Assembly: GCA_964621525.1 (NCBI GenBank)
Contig: CAZUMS010000007.1
Location: 62,001 to 126,000, forward strand
From: CAZMGV01 sp964621525 [NCBI: uncultured bacterium]
GTDB lineage: Bacteria; JAGRBM01
Length of the DNA: 64,000 nt
Direction of reading: 5' to 3'
A program made the translations under genes and the position numbers. A model generated the notes under the pieces. The model did not search any database. It was not told the origin of the DNA and was given only the letters and a program-made list of their open reading frames with translations. Below are positions 25,718 through 35,166 of this stretch, piece after piece (the first letter of the stretch is position 1; every line of letters starts with the position of its first letter).

Positions 25718-26322
25718 AGAAGATCAGGACCAGAGCGCGCGACGTCGTGCTGTTCGGCGGCAGCTTCGATCCGCCCCACTTCGCCCATGTCCTTGCCGTG
25801 GCCCAGCTTGCCTCGGGCCCCTGGGACGAGGTGTGGGTGATCCCCTGCCCCGAGCACGCCTTCGGCAAAGACATGGCTCCGTTCGCCGACCGGGTGGCCC
25901 TGTGCCGGGCAGCGTTCGGTTTCATGCGCAAGGTGCGGGTGCTGACGATCGAGAACCGGCTTCCCAGGCCCGCACGCACCCTGAACACGCTGATCGCCTT
26001 GAAGAAAAGACACCCCGGCACCCGCTTCACCCTCGCCTTCGGGGCGGATGTATACGATGAGCGCAGCCGGTGGTACCGGTTCTCCGAGATCGAACGGCTG
26101 GCCGAGGTGGTCTATTTCCGCCGGCCGGGCTACAGGAACCGCGGCCCCCGCTGGGTCAGTGAAGTGGAATTTGGCGATATCTCCTCGACCGCCATCCGCG
26201 CCGCGCTGAGATCGGGGAAACCGGCCGGCACATGGCTCCCGGCGGCCGTCATCCGGGAGATCCGGCGCCGGGGGCTTTACCGCCCGGATGTTCGCCAGAA
26301 GACGAAGAAACGGTCACACTGA
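25714..26322 (+). CDS. nadD: Nicotinate-nucleotide adenylyltransferase
   Basis: NadD transfers AMP from ATP to nicotinate mononucleotide in NAD synthesis. The 202-residue protein has FGGSFDPPHFAH, the nucleotidyltransferase HxGH-type motif in its Phe-Ala-His form, and the terminal ISSTAIRAALRSG motif. The middle (FTLAFGADVYDERSRWYRF) fits the nicotinate-binding region. The ATG overlaps the tsaB stop; an upstream extension to 25246 would only run through tsaB. The next gene starts six bases later, so it belongs to the same rightward string. Confidence 0.92.
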   Translation: MKKIRTRARDVVLFGGSFDPPHFAHVLAVAQLASGPWDEVWVIPCPEHAFGKDMAPFADRVALCRAAFGFMRKVRVLTIENRLPRPARTLNTLIALKKRHPGTRFTLAFGADVYDERSRWYRFSEIERLAEVVYFRRPGYRNRGPRWVSEVEFGDISSTAIRAALRSGKPAGTWLPAAVIREIRRRGLYRPDVRQKTKKRSH

Positions 26323-26328
26323 AGGTTT

Positions 26329-29300
26329 ATGGCGTTCCGGCTTTCCATCAAAACGACCAGGGCTCCGTCGCCAGCGGGGCCCGCCCCCGACCCGTGGCCT
26401 GTCCGCAGGCGGCTTCACGAGGCGCGGTGGCGGCTCCGTGGCGCCGGGCTCGTTCGTACGCTGATCGCCATGATCTACGGCGCGGGCGCGGCTGGAACGG
26501 GGCTCCTGATTTTCTATCCGTTCGCACGGGATACCCGGCTGGGACTCCCCGTGCTTGTGCTCTCCACCTGGCTGGTCGCGGGACTTTCCGTCCTGTTGGC
26601 CCTGTGGTTTTTCCTCTTCCGGTTCATCTCCGACCGTGAAGCCGCCCGCGAGATCGAGGCGCGCCACCCGGAACTGAACGGGGCGTTCAGCAACTTCGTC
26701 GAGTTTCACGAGTGGCTCACAGGCGATCTCCAGCCGCCGCCAGGCACGGCCATTGAACTCGCCCGGGCCGAGGCCGAACGGGCGGTGGCGGCATCCCTTT
26801 CGCTGCGCATCGGGCGCCTGAACCGGTGGCGGCCCGTGGGCAGATTCGCCCTCGGCATGCTCCTCCCGCTTGCAGTCCTCGGACTCCTCGCCGGGATCAA
26901 CAGCTTTCAGGCGAAGCGCGCCCTGACGGCCATCCTGACGCCCCAGCAGGCGTGGGCCGAGATCAGGATCGCTTTCCAGGAGTCCGGCAAGAACTATGAC
27001 AAGGCCAGAATCGCCGGCGTCAGTGTCGAACTGCACTATCCGGACTACCTGAAGCTGCCCCCTGCCACGATCGAAGCCACCGACGGCACCATCGAGGCGA
27101 TCCGTGGGACCAAAGCCATTCTCAGCATCCGGACACTTGAAAAGGTCGGGAAAGCCCGGTTCGAATTCGCGGAGGGCGGTTCGAGCCTCGCCTCGAAAGG
27201 CGCGCCGCAGCTGACCGTGACGGGTGACAAGGAGATGAAGGCCGAGTTCACTCTCGGCACGTCGGGGCTCCTATACGTCTATTACAAGCGGCCCTGGAGG
27301 TTCGGCGAAAGCCGCACGCAGCCGTTCCGCCTCACGGTGACGGACGACCTCGCTCCAAGGGCCGAGCTGAACGAACCCGCCGGAGAACGGAAAACGAAAC
27401 CCGGCGACCTGATTGCCGTGAGGTATCACGCGTCCGACGACCACGCCCTGACGAAGCTGGTCCTCCGGATCACGGGCCGGATCGTTGACGACACGATCGA
27501 ACTGAAGGCACTGGAGCCGGACGCCTCGTCCGCGTCAGGCGACTATCAGCTGAACCTCGGCAGTTACGACCTTGCCGGAGAGGACGAGATCGAGATTTTC
27601 GTCGAAGCGACAGACGACGACACCATATCCGGCCCGAAGACCGGCACCTCGGCGAAAACCCGCCTGCTGCTGAGAGCCGACGAGCGGGAACTGCTGGCCC
27701 TGCTGGACAATCAGGAGCGGATCCTCGCCGGAATGATCGACTGGCTGGGCACCAATCTCGAAACCTATCCCAAACCGGGCGATACCACCGCCGACTCGGT
27801 CGTGAAGGATTTCCTCGCCCTGTTCAAGCGCGGGGAGGAAGTCGTCTCCGCCCTCGACGAAACCGTCACGGCCATGCGGGCCAACCCGCTGGCCGACGAG
27901 AACGCCACCGAGGCCCTATCGAACATTCACAAGGATCTGGCGAAACAGGCGAAGCGGTTTGAAACCGCCGGGCGCAGCTACGGGCTTCCCGGCACGAAAT
28001 TCACCCAGCCTGATACGGTACATACGGCCCTCACCGGCACGGCCACCGGCCAGGTGCCCCCTCTCGAAAAGCACATTTTGTTCCTCGACATGCTGGTGTC
28101 CAAGCAGCGCCTGGACGAAGCCCTCCGGCCGCGCGAGGAAATCGACGCTCTCAAGAACCGGATCCGGGAGCTGATGGAGGAATACAAGAAGACCGGCGAC
28201 AAGAAGCTGCTGGAACAGATCCGAAAGCTCACGAACCGGCTGAAAGACCTCGTGAACCGGACCCTGAACGACGCCGCCCGCCGCCTCGACGAACTTCCCG
28301 ACGAATTTGTGAACAAGACCGAGCCGCGCAAGGACATGGACGAGATGCAGAAGCTCGCCGACCAGCTGGCAGGCGAGGATTTCGACCAGTCGATGGAAGC
28401 GCTCGAGAACTATCTGAACGGACTCGACGAAACCTTTGACAACATGGACCTCGCCCGCTCGTCGTTTGCCGGAGAGGCGTTCTTCAAGGAACTCGGCAAG
28501 GTCGCCGAGCTGGAACAGAAGGTTTCCGCTCTCGAGAAGGAACAGAAGGAAATCCTGAAGGAGATAGAGAAGCAGCGTGGTGACGACACGAAGCCCCCGC
28601 TTTCGGCCGCCGAGCAGGCGAAGCTGAAGGCAGGGCTCGAACAGGCCTCCAAACTGCTCGACGAGGCCAGCCGCAAACAACAGGCAGCCGAGCGTGTCCA
28701 GTTCCAGGAACTCCAGCAGGCGCGCATGGCCGGGGACTTCCAGAAGATGCAGCAGATCCAGCAGGAGATCCAGGCCGGGCAGATGCAGCGGCTTCCCGGC
28801 CGCATGTCGGGGGCCGCACGGCAGGCTGACGGCGCCCGGCGGGAGATCGACAACGACAACCTGGGCGCGGCGCTCTCGGACCTGAAAGCGCTCGAACGCG
28901 AAACCACGGGCCTCTCCCAAAAGGCGAAGGAACGGAGCGGTACGCCGGGCGAGAGCGGGCCGCGTTCCGACGTCCAAAAGGCTTCGCAGCAGATCAGCGA
29001 AGCGGCGAAAATGCTGGAGAAGAAACTGGCCGAAGCCGGCCAGAACATGCGCCGCCAGCCGGGCGCCACCGGCCAGAACCAACGGCTCGCCGAACGGCAG
29101 GGCCGCGCCCAGAAGGAAGCGGACAAGCTCGGGAAAGAACTTCAGCAGCTTGCCGAGGGCTCCCCGATGATCCCCGGCGAAAGCGGGCCGGAGATGCAGG
29201 CCGCCGCCGGCGAGATGGGCGAAAGCGGCCAGCAGCTCGGTCAGGGACGCCCGCAGTCGGCCCTAAGCCCTGGCGCTTCTGCCGGCAGCCGTCTCCAGTC

Positions 29301-29595
29301 GATCCGTCAGGGACTTTCCGAGGCCCGCCAGCGGATGGAAGAAGGCATGCGGCAGGCCCGCTCCGGCGGGCAGGGTTCCGGCATGGGCATGGGCGGACAG
29401 CGCCCCGGCGGTCGCGGCAATGGCCGTGACCGGGACGGTGCCGAATCGCCCTTCGACACGGAAGTCGAGATTCCCAAGGCCGACGAGAACCGCTCGCGCA
29501 ACAAGGACGAGATCATCAACGCCATGAAGGAACCGGCGCCCAAGTCCTACAATCCCCAGAACCGGGATTACTACAAGAATCTCATGCAGAACTGA
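26329..29595 (+). CDS. Large membrane protein with coiled coils, DUF4175-like
   Basis: This 1088-residue protein has three membrane helices near the N-terminus (about 45-70, 75-105 and 170-190). A beta-rich region follows (about 225-450, with strand pairs such as VSVELHYPDYLK and LRLTVTD-like blocks). Then come about 500 residues of charged, heptad-like helix with many Gln, Lys and Glu, and a Gly/Gln/Met-rich low-complexity tail (about 960-1040). Layout and N-terminal look recall large DUF4175 proteins of proteobacteria, though I could not confirm this. It begins six bases after nadD and is followed nine bases later by the dehydrogenase-cytochrome fusion. Function is unknown; a membrane-tethered scaffold is plausible. 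Confidence 0.8.
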   Translation: MAFRLSIKTTRAPSPAGPAPDPWPVRRRLHEARWRLRGAGLVRTLIAMIYGAGAAGTGLLIFYPFARDTRLGLPVLVLSTWLVAGLSVLLALWFFLFRFISDREAAREIEARHPELNGAFSNFVEFHEWLTGDLQPPPGTAIELARAEAERAVAASLSLRIGRLNRWRPVGRFALGMLLPLAVLGLLAGINSFQAKRALTAILTPQQAWAEIRIAFQESGKNYDKARIAGVSVELHYPDYLKLPPATIEATDGTIEAIRGTKAILSIRTLEKVGKARFEFAEGGSSLASKGAPQLTVTGDKEMKAEFTLGTSGLLYVYYKRPWRFGESRTQPFRLTVTDDLAPRAELNEPAGERKTKPGDLIAVRYHASDDHALTKLVLRITGRIVDDTIELKALEPDASSASGDYQLNLGSYDLAGEDEIEIFVEATDDDTISGPKTGTSAKTRLLLRADERELLALLDNQERILAGMIDWLGTNLETYPKPGDTTADSVVKDFLALFKRGEEVVSALDETVTAMRANPLADENATEALSNIHKDLAKQAKRFETAGRSYGLPGTKFTQPDTVHTALTGTATGQVPPLEKHILFLDMLVSKQRLDEALRPREEIDALKNRIRELMEEYKKTGDKKLLEQIRKLTNRLKDLVNRTLNDAARRLDELPDEFVNKTEPRKDMDEMQKLADQLAGEDFDQSMEALENYLNGLDETFDNMDLARSSFAGEAFFKELGKVAELEQKVSALEKEQKEILKEIEKQRGDDTKPPLSAAEQAKLKAGLEQASKLLDEASRKQQAAERVQFQELQQARMAGDFQKMQQIQQEIQAGQMQRLPGRMSGAARQADGARREIDNDNLGAALSDLKALERETTGLSQKAKERSGTPGESGPRSDVQKASQQISEAAKMLEKKLAEAGQNMRRQPGATGQNQRLAERQGRAQKEADKLGKELQQLAEGSPMIPGESGPEMQAAAGEMGESGQQLGQGRPQSALSPGASAGSRLQSIRQGLSEARQRMEEGMRQARSGGQGSGMGMGGQRPGGRGNGRDRDGAESPFDTEVEIPKADENRSRNKDEIINAMKEPAPKSYNPQNRDYYKNLMQN

Positions 29596-29603
29596 GGAAG
29601 ACC

Positions 29604-31763
29604 GTGTTCCACTCGCGTCCTGCCGCCGCTCTACTGCTCCTGTGCATTGCCACCGCCTGCGGACCGGGTACGGGCGGAGCAGACCCCGAGGATCTGCTGC
29701 CGCCCGCCTTCTCCCTGACGACCCAATGCAAACCTCCGGATCTGCTGGCGGCAGGGACGGCGGTGGAATTCGAAGACGCCTACCCTGAACTGCCTCCGCT
29801 CAGCCGCCCGGTACAAGCGATTTGGAGGACAGGCACGCCTGCCCATTGGTACGTTATCGAACATGAAGGCCGCATACGCCGGTTTGACGACGATGCGGAG
29901 GCAGGGACGCTGGCCACCGTCGTCGATCTTACGGACCGGGTCCTGTTCAACAATGCCGAAATGGGTCTCGTCGGCATGGCGTTCCACCCCGATTTCGACA
30001 CCAACGGGTATGTCTACTTGTCCTATAACCGGACCGGTATCACAACTCCTTATTCGATCCGTATCGCCCGGTTCACAAGCACGGACGGCGGACTCACCCT
30101 CAATCCGGCGTCGGAACAGGTCATTCTCGATATCGACAAGCTTTTCACCAATCACCATGGCGGCAAACTGGGTTTCGGTGCCGACGGCTATCTCTATGCG
30201 GGCATCGGTGATGGAGGTGACGGGGGGGACCCGGATGACAACGCCCAGAACCCGGAGGTTCTGCTCGGCAAGTTCCTGAGAATCGATGTGGACGGCGGCA
30301 CCCCCTACACCATCCCGGACGACAACCCGTTCGCGGATGAAGGAACAAATCCCGGCGATGGCGCACCCGAGATTTATGCCATGGGCTTTCGCAACCCCTG
30401 GCAGTGGAGCTTCGACCCGGAAACCGGCGATCTCTGGGCAGGCGATGTGGGACAAAGCACCCGGGAAGAAATCGATCGCGTCGTCATGGGCGGTAACTAC
30501 GGATGGAGACGGCTCGAAGGCACCCGCTGTTATCCTGCGGATGCATCCTGCAGTCCCGGAGAATTCGTTCCCCCGGTCATCGACTACGGGCGAGAGCGCG
30601 GGAACTCGGTATCCGGAGGCTATGTCTATCGCGGCAGTGCCGTCCCCGATCTCTACGGCCAGTTCGTCTTTGCCGACCTGTCCGGCTCGCTGTTTGCGAT
30701 CCGGGACGCGGACGAGCACCCGATCCTGGCCGTTCTCCGGCCCAGCACCGGTCATTTCATTCCATCGCTCGCCGAGGGAGCGGACCGGGAGCTCTACTCA
30801 CTTTCGATCAGTGACGGAAAACTCTACCGGATCGTTCCCGGCAGCGATGCACCGGCTCCCGGGCCCGTTTCGATTCGCACGTCCCGGTGCATCGACACAG
30901 CGCCGCCCTATGCGGCCGGCAACGGGCTCTTCCCCTACGATATCAATGCGCCCCTCTGGTCCGACGGTGCACAGAAGCAGCGGGCCCTGTTCGTCCCAGC
31001 TGGAAAAGCCATCAGTATTGGCGAGGACGGCGACTGGCAGTTCCCTGCGGGTTCCATTTTCCTCAAGACGTTCCTCTTCGATTCCCTGCCCGTGGAGACC
31101 CGGATTCTCTACCGGAACCCCGCCGGAACCTGGCAGAGTTACAGCTACGAGTGGAATGCCGAAGGTGACGACGCATTTCTCCTGACCGACGGGAAAACCA
31201 TAGAAATATCCGGAGACCGGACCTGGACGTTCCCATCACCCGGCCAGTGCTTCCGGTGCCACACGAACGAAGCCGGTATCTCGCTGGGACTCGAGACCGC
31301 CCAGCTCGAGAGAGACGTCCCCTACTTCGAGGACCTCACCGAAGACCAGCTTGAGCTGCTCGAACTCCGGTTCGGGGCTGACCTGCCTGAGCTTCCGTCC
31401 GGCCCTGCAAACTATGCGGCGATCGGCTCATCGAGGCCCAACGAGGAAAAGGCCCGGAGCTATCTCCATGCCAACTGCTCCCACTGCCACCGTCCGGGGA
31501 CCGGTATCGCCTCCATGGACCTCCGGTACGAAACGCCCTTCGATCTCACAGGGCTCTGCAATGTGGAGCCCGAAGCCGGTGATCTCGGCGTCGAAGATGC
31601 GAAGCTCATCGCCCCCGGCGAACCGGAGAAGTCCGTTCTGCTGCTCCGGATGCGGGCCACTGACGGCGACCGGATGCCGCCGCTCGGCATCCACGTGGAA
31701 GATACCGCCGCCACGGCGGTAATCGAAAGCTGGATCGAGGCTCTTTCAGGCTGCGGAGACTAA
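29604..31763 (+). CDS. PQQ-type sugar dehydrogenase fused to a dihaem cytochrome domain, lipoprotein
   Basis: The 719-residue protein has a lipobox (IATAC, Cys19). Residues about 50-410 are a glucose/sorbosone dehydrogenase-like beta-propeller, with EHEGRIRRF, GLVGMAFHPDF, NHHGGKLGFGADGYLY, GFRNPWQWSFDP and GDVGQSTREEID. Residues about 425-715 match the SO2930/HNE_0200-type dihaem region: FPYDINAPLWSDGAQK, then CFRCH (Cys549-His553) and CSHCH (Cys625-His629). This joins substrate oxidation and electron acceptance in one lipid-anchored chain, probably delivering electrons to periplasmic carriers. The substrate is unknown. The GTG start has a GAGGAAG site. The stop overlaps the converging AAA+ gene by four bases. 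Confidence 0.88.
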   Translation: MFHSRPAAALLLLCIATACGPGTGGADPEDLLPPAFSLTTQCKPPDLLAAGTAVEFEDAYPELPPLSRPVQAIWRTGTPAHWYVIEHEGRIRRFDDDAEAGTLATVVDLTDRVLFNNAEMGLVGMAFHPDFDTNGYVYLSYNRTGITTPYSIRIARFTSTDGGLTLNPASEQVILDIDKLFTNHHGGKLGFGADGYLYAGIGDGGDGGDPDDNAQNPEVLLGKFLRIDVDGGTPYTIPDDNPFADEGTNPGDGAPEIYAMGFRNPWQWSFDPETGDLWAGDVGQSTREEIDRVVMGGNYGWRRLEGTRCYPADASCSPGEFVPPVIDYGRERGNSVSGGYVYRGSAVPDLYGQFVFADLSGSLFAIRDADEHPILAVLRPSTGHFIPSLAEGADRELYSLSISDGKLYRIVPGSDAPAPGPVSIRTSRCIDTAPPYAAGNGLFPYDINAPLWSDGAQKQRALFVPAGKAISIGEDGDWQFPAGSIFLKTFLFDSLPVETRILYRNPAGTWQSYSYEWNAEGDDAFLLTDGKTIEISGDRTWTFPSPGQCFRCHTNEAGISLGLETAQLERDVPYFEDLTEDQLELLELRFGADLPELPSGPANYAAIGSSRPNEEKARSYLHANCSHCHRPGTGIASMDLRYETPFDLTGLCNVEPEAGDLGVEDAKLIAPGEPEKSVLLLRMRATDGDRMPPLGIHVEDTAATAVIESWIEALSGCGD

Positions 31764-33247
31764 CTCGCCCGGACCGTGCGGCCCGTCGCCCAGGAGCGAA
31801 GTGCCTGAACTTTTTCCGCCATGACCACTGACAGTGGTTTGGTTGCGGCCAGTTCATCGGAAATATGGCCGCCCGTAAGCCTGCGGTCGGGCGTATCAAA
31901 CGCCCGGTACAGGGCCCCCACGACCGCCTGTTCGATCTCGGCGCCGGAGAAACCTTCGGATGCCTGCACCAGGCTGTCGAGATCAAACTCCTCGGGCTTG
32001 CGCCTTCGGGCCTCCAGGTGAGTGACGAAAATCTCCTTCCGCTCGGATGCCTCAGGCAGATCGATGAAGAAGATCTCGTCGAACCGGCCCTTCCGGAGCA
32101 GTTCAGGCGGGAGCCCCTCGATGTCGTTCGAGGTCGCCACGAGAAACACCCGTGATTCACGCTCCTGCATCCAGGTGAGCAGCTGACCGAGCAGCCGCTT
32201 CGAGAGGCCGCCGTCCATCTCGTCGGACTGGATTCCCTTCTCGATCTCGTCCATCCAGAGAACGCAGGGAGCGGAATTCTCGGCAATCTCGATGGCCCGG
32301 CTCAGGTTTTTCTCCGTCTCGCCGACGTACTTGTCCCGGATCCTCCCCATGTCGAGCTTGAGGAGCGGCAGGCCCCATTCCTGCGCGATCACCTTGGCTG
32401 CCAGCGACTTTCCGCACCCCTGGACGCCCGTGAGCAGGATCCCCTTGGGCGGCGGCAGGCCAAACGCCTCCGCCTCGTGGGAGGTGAGTGCCGCCCGGCG
32501 ACGGCCCAGCCAGTTTTTCAGGTTCTGCATCCCGCCGATTTTCAGCGCGGTTCCCGAAAGGGTGTCGACAAATTCGACGACGCCATCCTCCTCGAACAGC
32601 TTGCGTTTTTCGACGAGGAGCTGCTTGAGATCGCTCTGGTCCAGCTTCGCATCCTCGATCACCAGCTTCGTCAGGATCCGCTCGACCTCGGGCAGCGTCA
32701 GCCCCTGGAACCGGCGGGCCAGTTCCGCATATTGAGCCTTCGACAGCTTGAACTCGAACGGATGCTGCTTTTTCAGCTCGAGCAGGGTCGACTGGACCGT
32801 CTCCTGGATTTCCTTGAGCGACGGCGCCTTGACCTCGATCTGGGCAACCTCGGCCGACAGGGCGGGGGGGATTTTCACCGAAGGCCCGATCATCGTGATC
32901 GTGCTGCCCGACTTGTGGAACTGGCGTGCCACCCGCTGAAGAAGTTCGATCACCTTGGGGTCTTCGAGGTAATGATCGAGCTGGCGGAAGTCGTACACCG
33001 TCCGCATCGTGATCGTTTCGATGAACTTGAGCGCCTCGACAACGTCCTGCTTGTTTTCGTAGACGTAATCGCCGCCCGCGCCCTTGAGACCATCCACCGG
33101 ATCCCAGGTGAGCAGCCTGAGGTCCGCCTTGCGGGCGGCACGGATCAGGAGCTGCTCGCCGCGATCACGGCTCCGGCTCCCCAGCACGAGCACCGGGTAG
33201 CGGGAAAGCAGAAGCGTCTTGATCTCGCTGATCTGGTCGAGGGGCAT
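31760..33247 (-). CDS. Ycf46-like AAA+ ATPase
   Basis: The 495-residue protein has an N-terminal domain (1-235) resembling the cyanobacterial and plastid Ycf46 family and a C-terminal AAA+ module. The AAA+ module has Walker A GVQGCGKS (274-281), Walker B VLWMDE (329-334), sensor 1 (LVATSND) and the LRKGRFDEIFFIDLP arginine-finger region. The tail (GFSGAEIEQAVVGALYRAF) is typical of classic-clade AAA proteins. The N-terminal domain is proposed to bind a partner. Ycf46 proteins have been linked to carbon use in cyanobacteria; the role here is unknown. The start ATG lies 151 bases from the divergent protease gene. Confidence 0.85.
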   Translation of the reverse strand: MPLDQISEIKTLLLSRYPVLVLGSRSRDRGEQLLIRAARKADLRLLTWDPVDGLKGAGGDYVYENKQDVVEALKFIETITMRTVYDFRQLDHYLEDPKVIELLQRVARQFHKSGSTITMIGPSVKIPPALSAEVAQIEVKAPSLKEIQETVQSTLLELKKQHPFEFKLSKAQYAELARRFQGLTLPEVERILTKLVIEDAKLDQSDLKQLLVEKRKLFEEDGVVEFVDTLSGTALKIGGMQNLKNWLGRRRAALTSHEAEAFGLPPPKGILLTGVQGCGKSLAAKVIAQEWGLPLLKLDMGRIRDKYVGETEKNLSRAIEIAENSAPCVLWMDEIEKGIQSDEMDGGLSKRLLGQLLTWMQERESRVFLVATSNDIEGLPPELLRKGRFDEIFFIDLPEASERKEIFVTHLEARRRKPEEFDLDSLVQASEGFSGAEIEQAVVGALYRAFDTPDRRLTGGHISDELAATKPLSVVMAEKVQALRSWATGRTVRAS

Positions 33248-33398
33248 CCTTAACAGGCTTTCGGACCGGATGTTCTCCTGCGGACAAATCCGTCAGGTTT
33301 CAGGAGGTTAGCTTAGGTGAAACCGCCCCGGAATTCACCGCCCTTGCCCGTTTCAGGATCGTCCTTAAATGAAGCCGTCCGTCCGGAAGGAACCTCCC

Positions 33399-34409
33399 AT
33401 GCCTGAATCCGCCGCAACCCCGAATCCTGAGGCCCCCCTCCCCGGCGCCGAGGCGCTGGATGCCTACAGCCATGCCGTCATGCGGGTAGCGGAGAAAGTC
33501 TCCCCTGCCGTCGTGAAGATCGAAGTCTCGAAGCAGCTCGTGGCACGGCCGAAAATGTTCAGGCCCCGCGTCTGGCCCGAAGCCCGGGGATCGGGCTCCG
33601 GGGTGATCTTCACGCCGGACGGCTATATCCTCACGAATCACCATGTGGTCGGCGGCGCAGGGAAGATCCGGGTCGTCATGAACGACGGCAGCCGCCACGA
33701 CGTCCAGAAGATCGGCGAAGACCCCCACTCGGACCTTGCCGTCCTCAAGCTCTACGGCTGGAAGTTCCCTTATGCCGAACTGGGCGACTCGAACGACCTC
33801 CGGGTCGGACAGGCGGTCGTGGCGGTTGGCAATCCCTACGGGTTCGAATGCACGGTCACGGCCGGTGTCGTATCGGCACTGGGCCGCACGCTCCGGGCGA
33901 AATCGGGCCGCCCCATCGAGAATGTCATCCAGACGGACGCCGCCCTCAACCCCGGAAATTCCGGCGGTCCCCTTGTAGATACCCATGGCCGGGTCGTCGG
34001 GATCAACACGGCAATCATCTGGATGGCGCAGGGGATCTGCTTCGCCGTCCCCTCCGACACGGCAAAACGGACGGCGGGGGCTCTCATGACCAAAGGTTAT
34101 GTGAAACGCGGCTGGCTGGGACTGGGCGGCTCCCGCGTACGGCTCGAGGACGCTCTCCGCAGGCGGCTCGCCCTCGTTCAGGACAAGGCCATGATGGTGA
34201 AATCGCTCGTCCAGGGTGGCCCCGCCGACCGGGCCGGCCTCCAGCAGGGCGACCGCATCGTCGCCATCGGTTCCAAGAAGGTCGAAAGCGCCGACGACGT
34301 GATGGCGTTCCTGGATGAAGACAGCATCGGCCGCAGGGCCGCGGTGAAAATCATCCGGGAGGGCGGAACCAAAGAACTGGAAGTCATCCCCGAGGAACTG
34401 AAGGACTGA
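33399..34409 (+). CDS. HtrA/DegP-like S1C serine protease with PDZ domain
   Basis: The trypsin-like domain has the triad His82 (TNHHVVGG), Asp112 (HSDLAVLKL) and Ser188 (NPGNSGGPL). One PDZ domain follows (about 255-330, with GGPADRAGLQQGDRIV). The ATG at 33399 is preceded by GGAAGG eight bases upstream; an earlier ATG at 33369 has no such site. There is no signal peptide or membrane helix: the N-terminus is polar and Pro/Glu/Ala-rich. That suggests a cytosolic protease, unlike the usual periplasmic DegP. The catalytic residues look intact. The neighbours (AAA+ ATPase divergent, dienelactone hydrolase convergent) do not show a pathway. Confidence 0.88.
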   Translation: MPESAATPNPEAPLPGAEALDAYSHAVMRVAEKVSPAVVKIEVSKQLVARPKMFRPRVWPEARGSGSGVIFTPDGYILTNHHVVGGAGKIRVVMNDGSRHDVQKIGEDPHSDLAVLKLYGWKFPYAELGDSNDLRVGQAVVAVGNPYGFECTVTAGVVSALGRTLRAKSGRPIENVIQTDAALNPGNSGGPLVDTHGRVVGINTAIIWMAQGICFAVPSDTAKRTAGALMTKGYVKRGWLGLGGSRVRLEDALRRRLALVQDKAMMVKSLVQGGPADRAGLQQGDRIVAIGSKKVESADDVMAFLDEDSIGRRAAVKIIREGGTKELEVIPEELKD

Positions 34410-34426
34410 ACCGGTTCGCGCCGGTG

Positions 34427-35146
34427 TCAGACGTGCTCGGCGAAGAACGCGAGCATCCGTTTCCAGCTGTCTTCGGATTCCTCACGGCAGTAGCCGCCCT
34501 TCAGAGGGCCGATCTTCCCCAGCTTGAAGGCCAGTCCCGGCTGATCCTCCGTGAAGAACGAGTGTCCGGCTTTGGGGTAAACCTTGACGTCATGGGGGAC
34601 TGCCGACCGCTGAAGGGCCTTCTCAAGCCTCGGCCACTGCGGCCGCATCAGGCGGTCACGGCCCCCGTAGCTGGCGATGACCGGACAGCTTTCTTCCACC
34701 CGGTCCAGATAGACCGGACTCATTCCGTAGTAGGGTGCACTCGCTTTCATTCCCGGCGTCAGCGCCAGCAGCAGCGCGAAACCGCCGCCCATGCAAAAAC
34801 CCGCGACGCAGATCCGTCCGGGAGCCATCCCCGGCTGAGCCTGAAGAAACGACCGGGCCGCATCGAGGTCGTCCAGCGCCTCGCCCTCGCCGGACAACAT
34901 GGCCATCATCGTCCGGGCGACACAGACGGGCTTTGGCCCCGGCTTGTCGAAGAGATCCGGCGCCAGGGCGAAATAGCCGTTCGCGGCGAACCTCTGGATC
35001 ACCGGACGGATATTGTCCACGAGTCCCGTTGCCTCGTGAATAACGAGGACACCCGGCGCATTTTCGGGGCTTCCGGCCGGAACCGCCAGCCAGCCCCGCA
35101 TCGGCCGTCCGGATTTCGTCGGAAAGCGGACCTTCTGAATACTCAT
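34427..35146 (-). CDS. Dienelactone hydrolase family protein
   Basis: The 239-residue alpha/beta hydrolase has the dienelactone hydrolase triad Cys118 (GFCMGGG), Asp165 (YGGRD) and His196 (AGHSFF). The family glutamate is at position 38 (IHEATG). These enzymes open lactone rings in aromatic degradation, but many relatives act on other esters. It ends 17 bases from the convergent protease gene and lies 20 bases downstream of the acyl-CoA ligase, which is read in the same direction, so the two are probably co-transcribed. The substrate is not indicated. Confidence 0.9.
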   Translation of the reverse strand: MSIQKVRFPTKSGRPMRGWLAVPAGSPENAPGVLVIHEATGLVDNIRPVIQRFAANGYFALAPDLFDKPGPKPVCVARTMMAMLSGEGEALDDLDAARSFLQAQPGMAPGRICVAGFCMGGGFALLLALTPGMKASAPYYGMSPVYLDRVEESCPVIASYGGRDRLMRPQWPRLEKALQRSAVPHDVKVYPKAGHSFFTEDQPGLAFKLGKIGPLKGGYCREESEDSWKRMLAFFAEHV

Positions 35147-35166
35147 TGGAAGCCTGCTGCTGCCCG

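Noticed and set aside
34411-34426. ACCGG ... CCGGT hairpin between converging protease and hydrolase genes as a terminator
   Set aside because: Five-base stem without a T-run on either strand.
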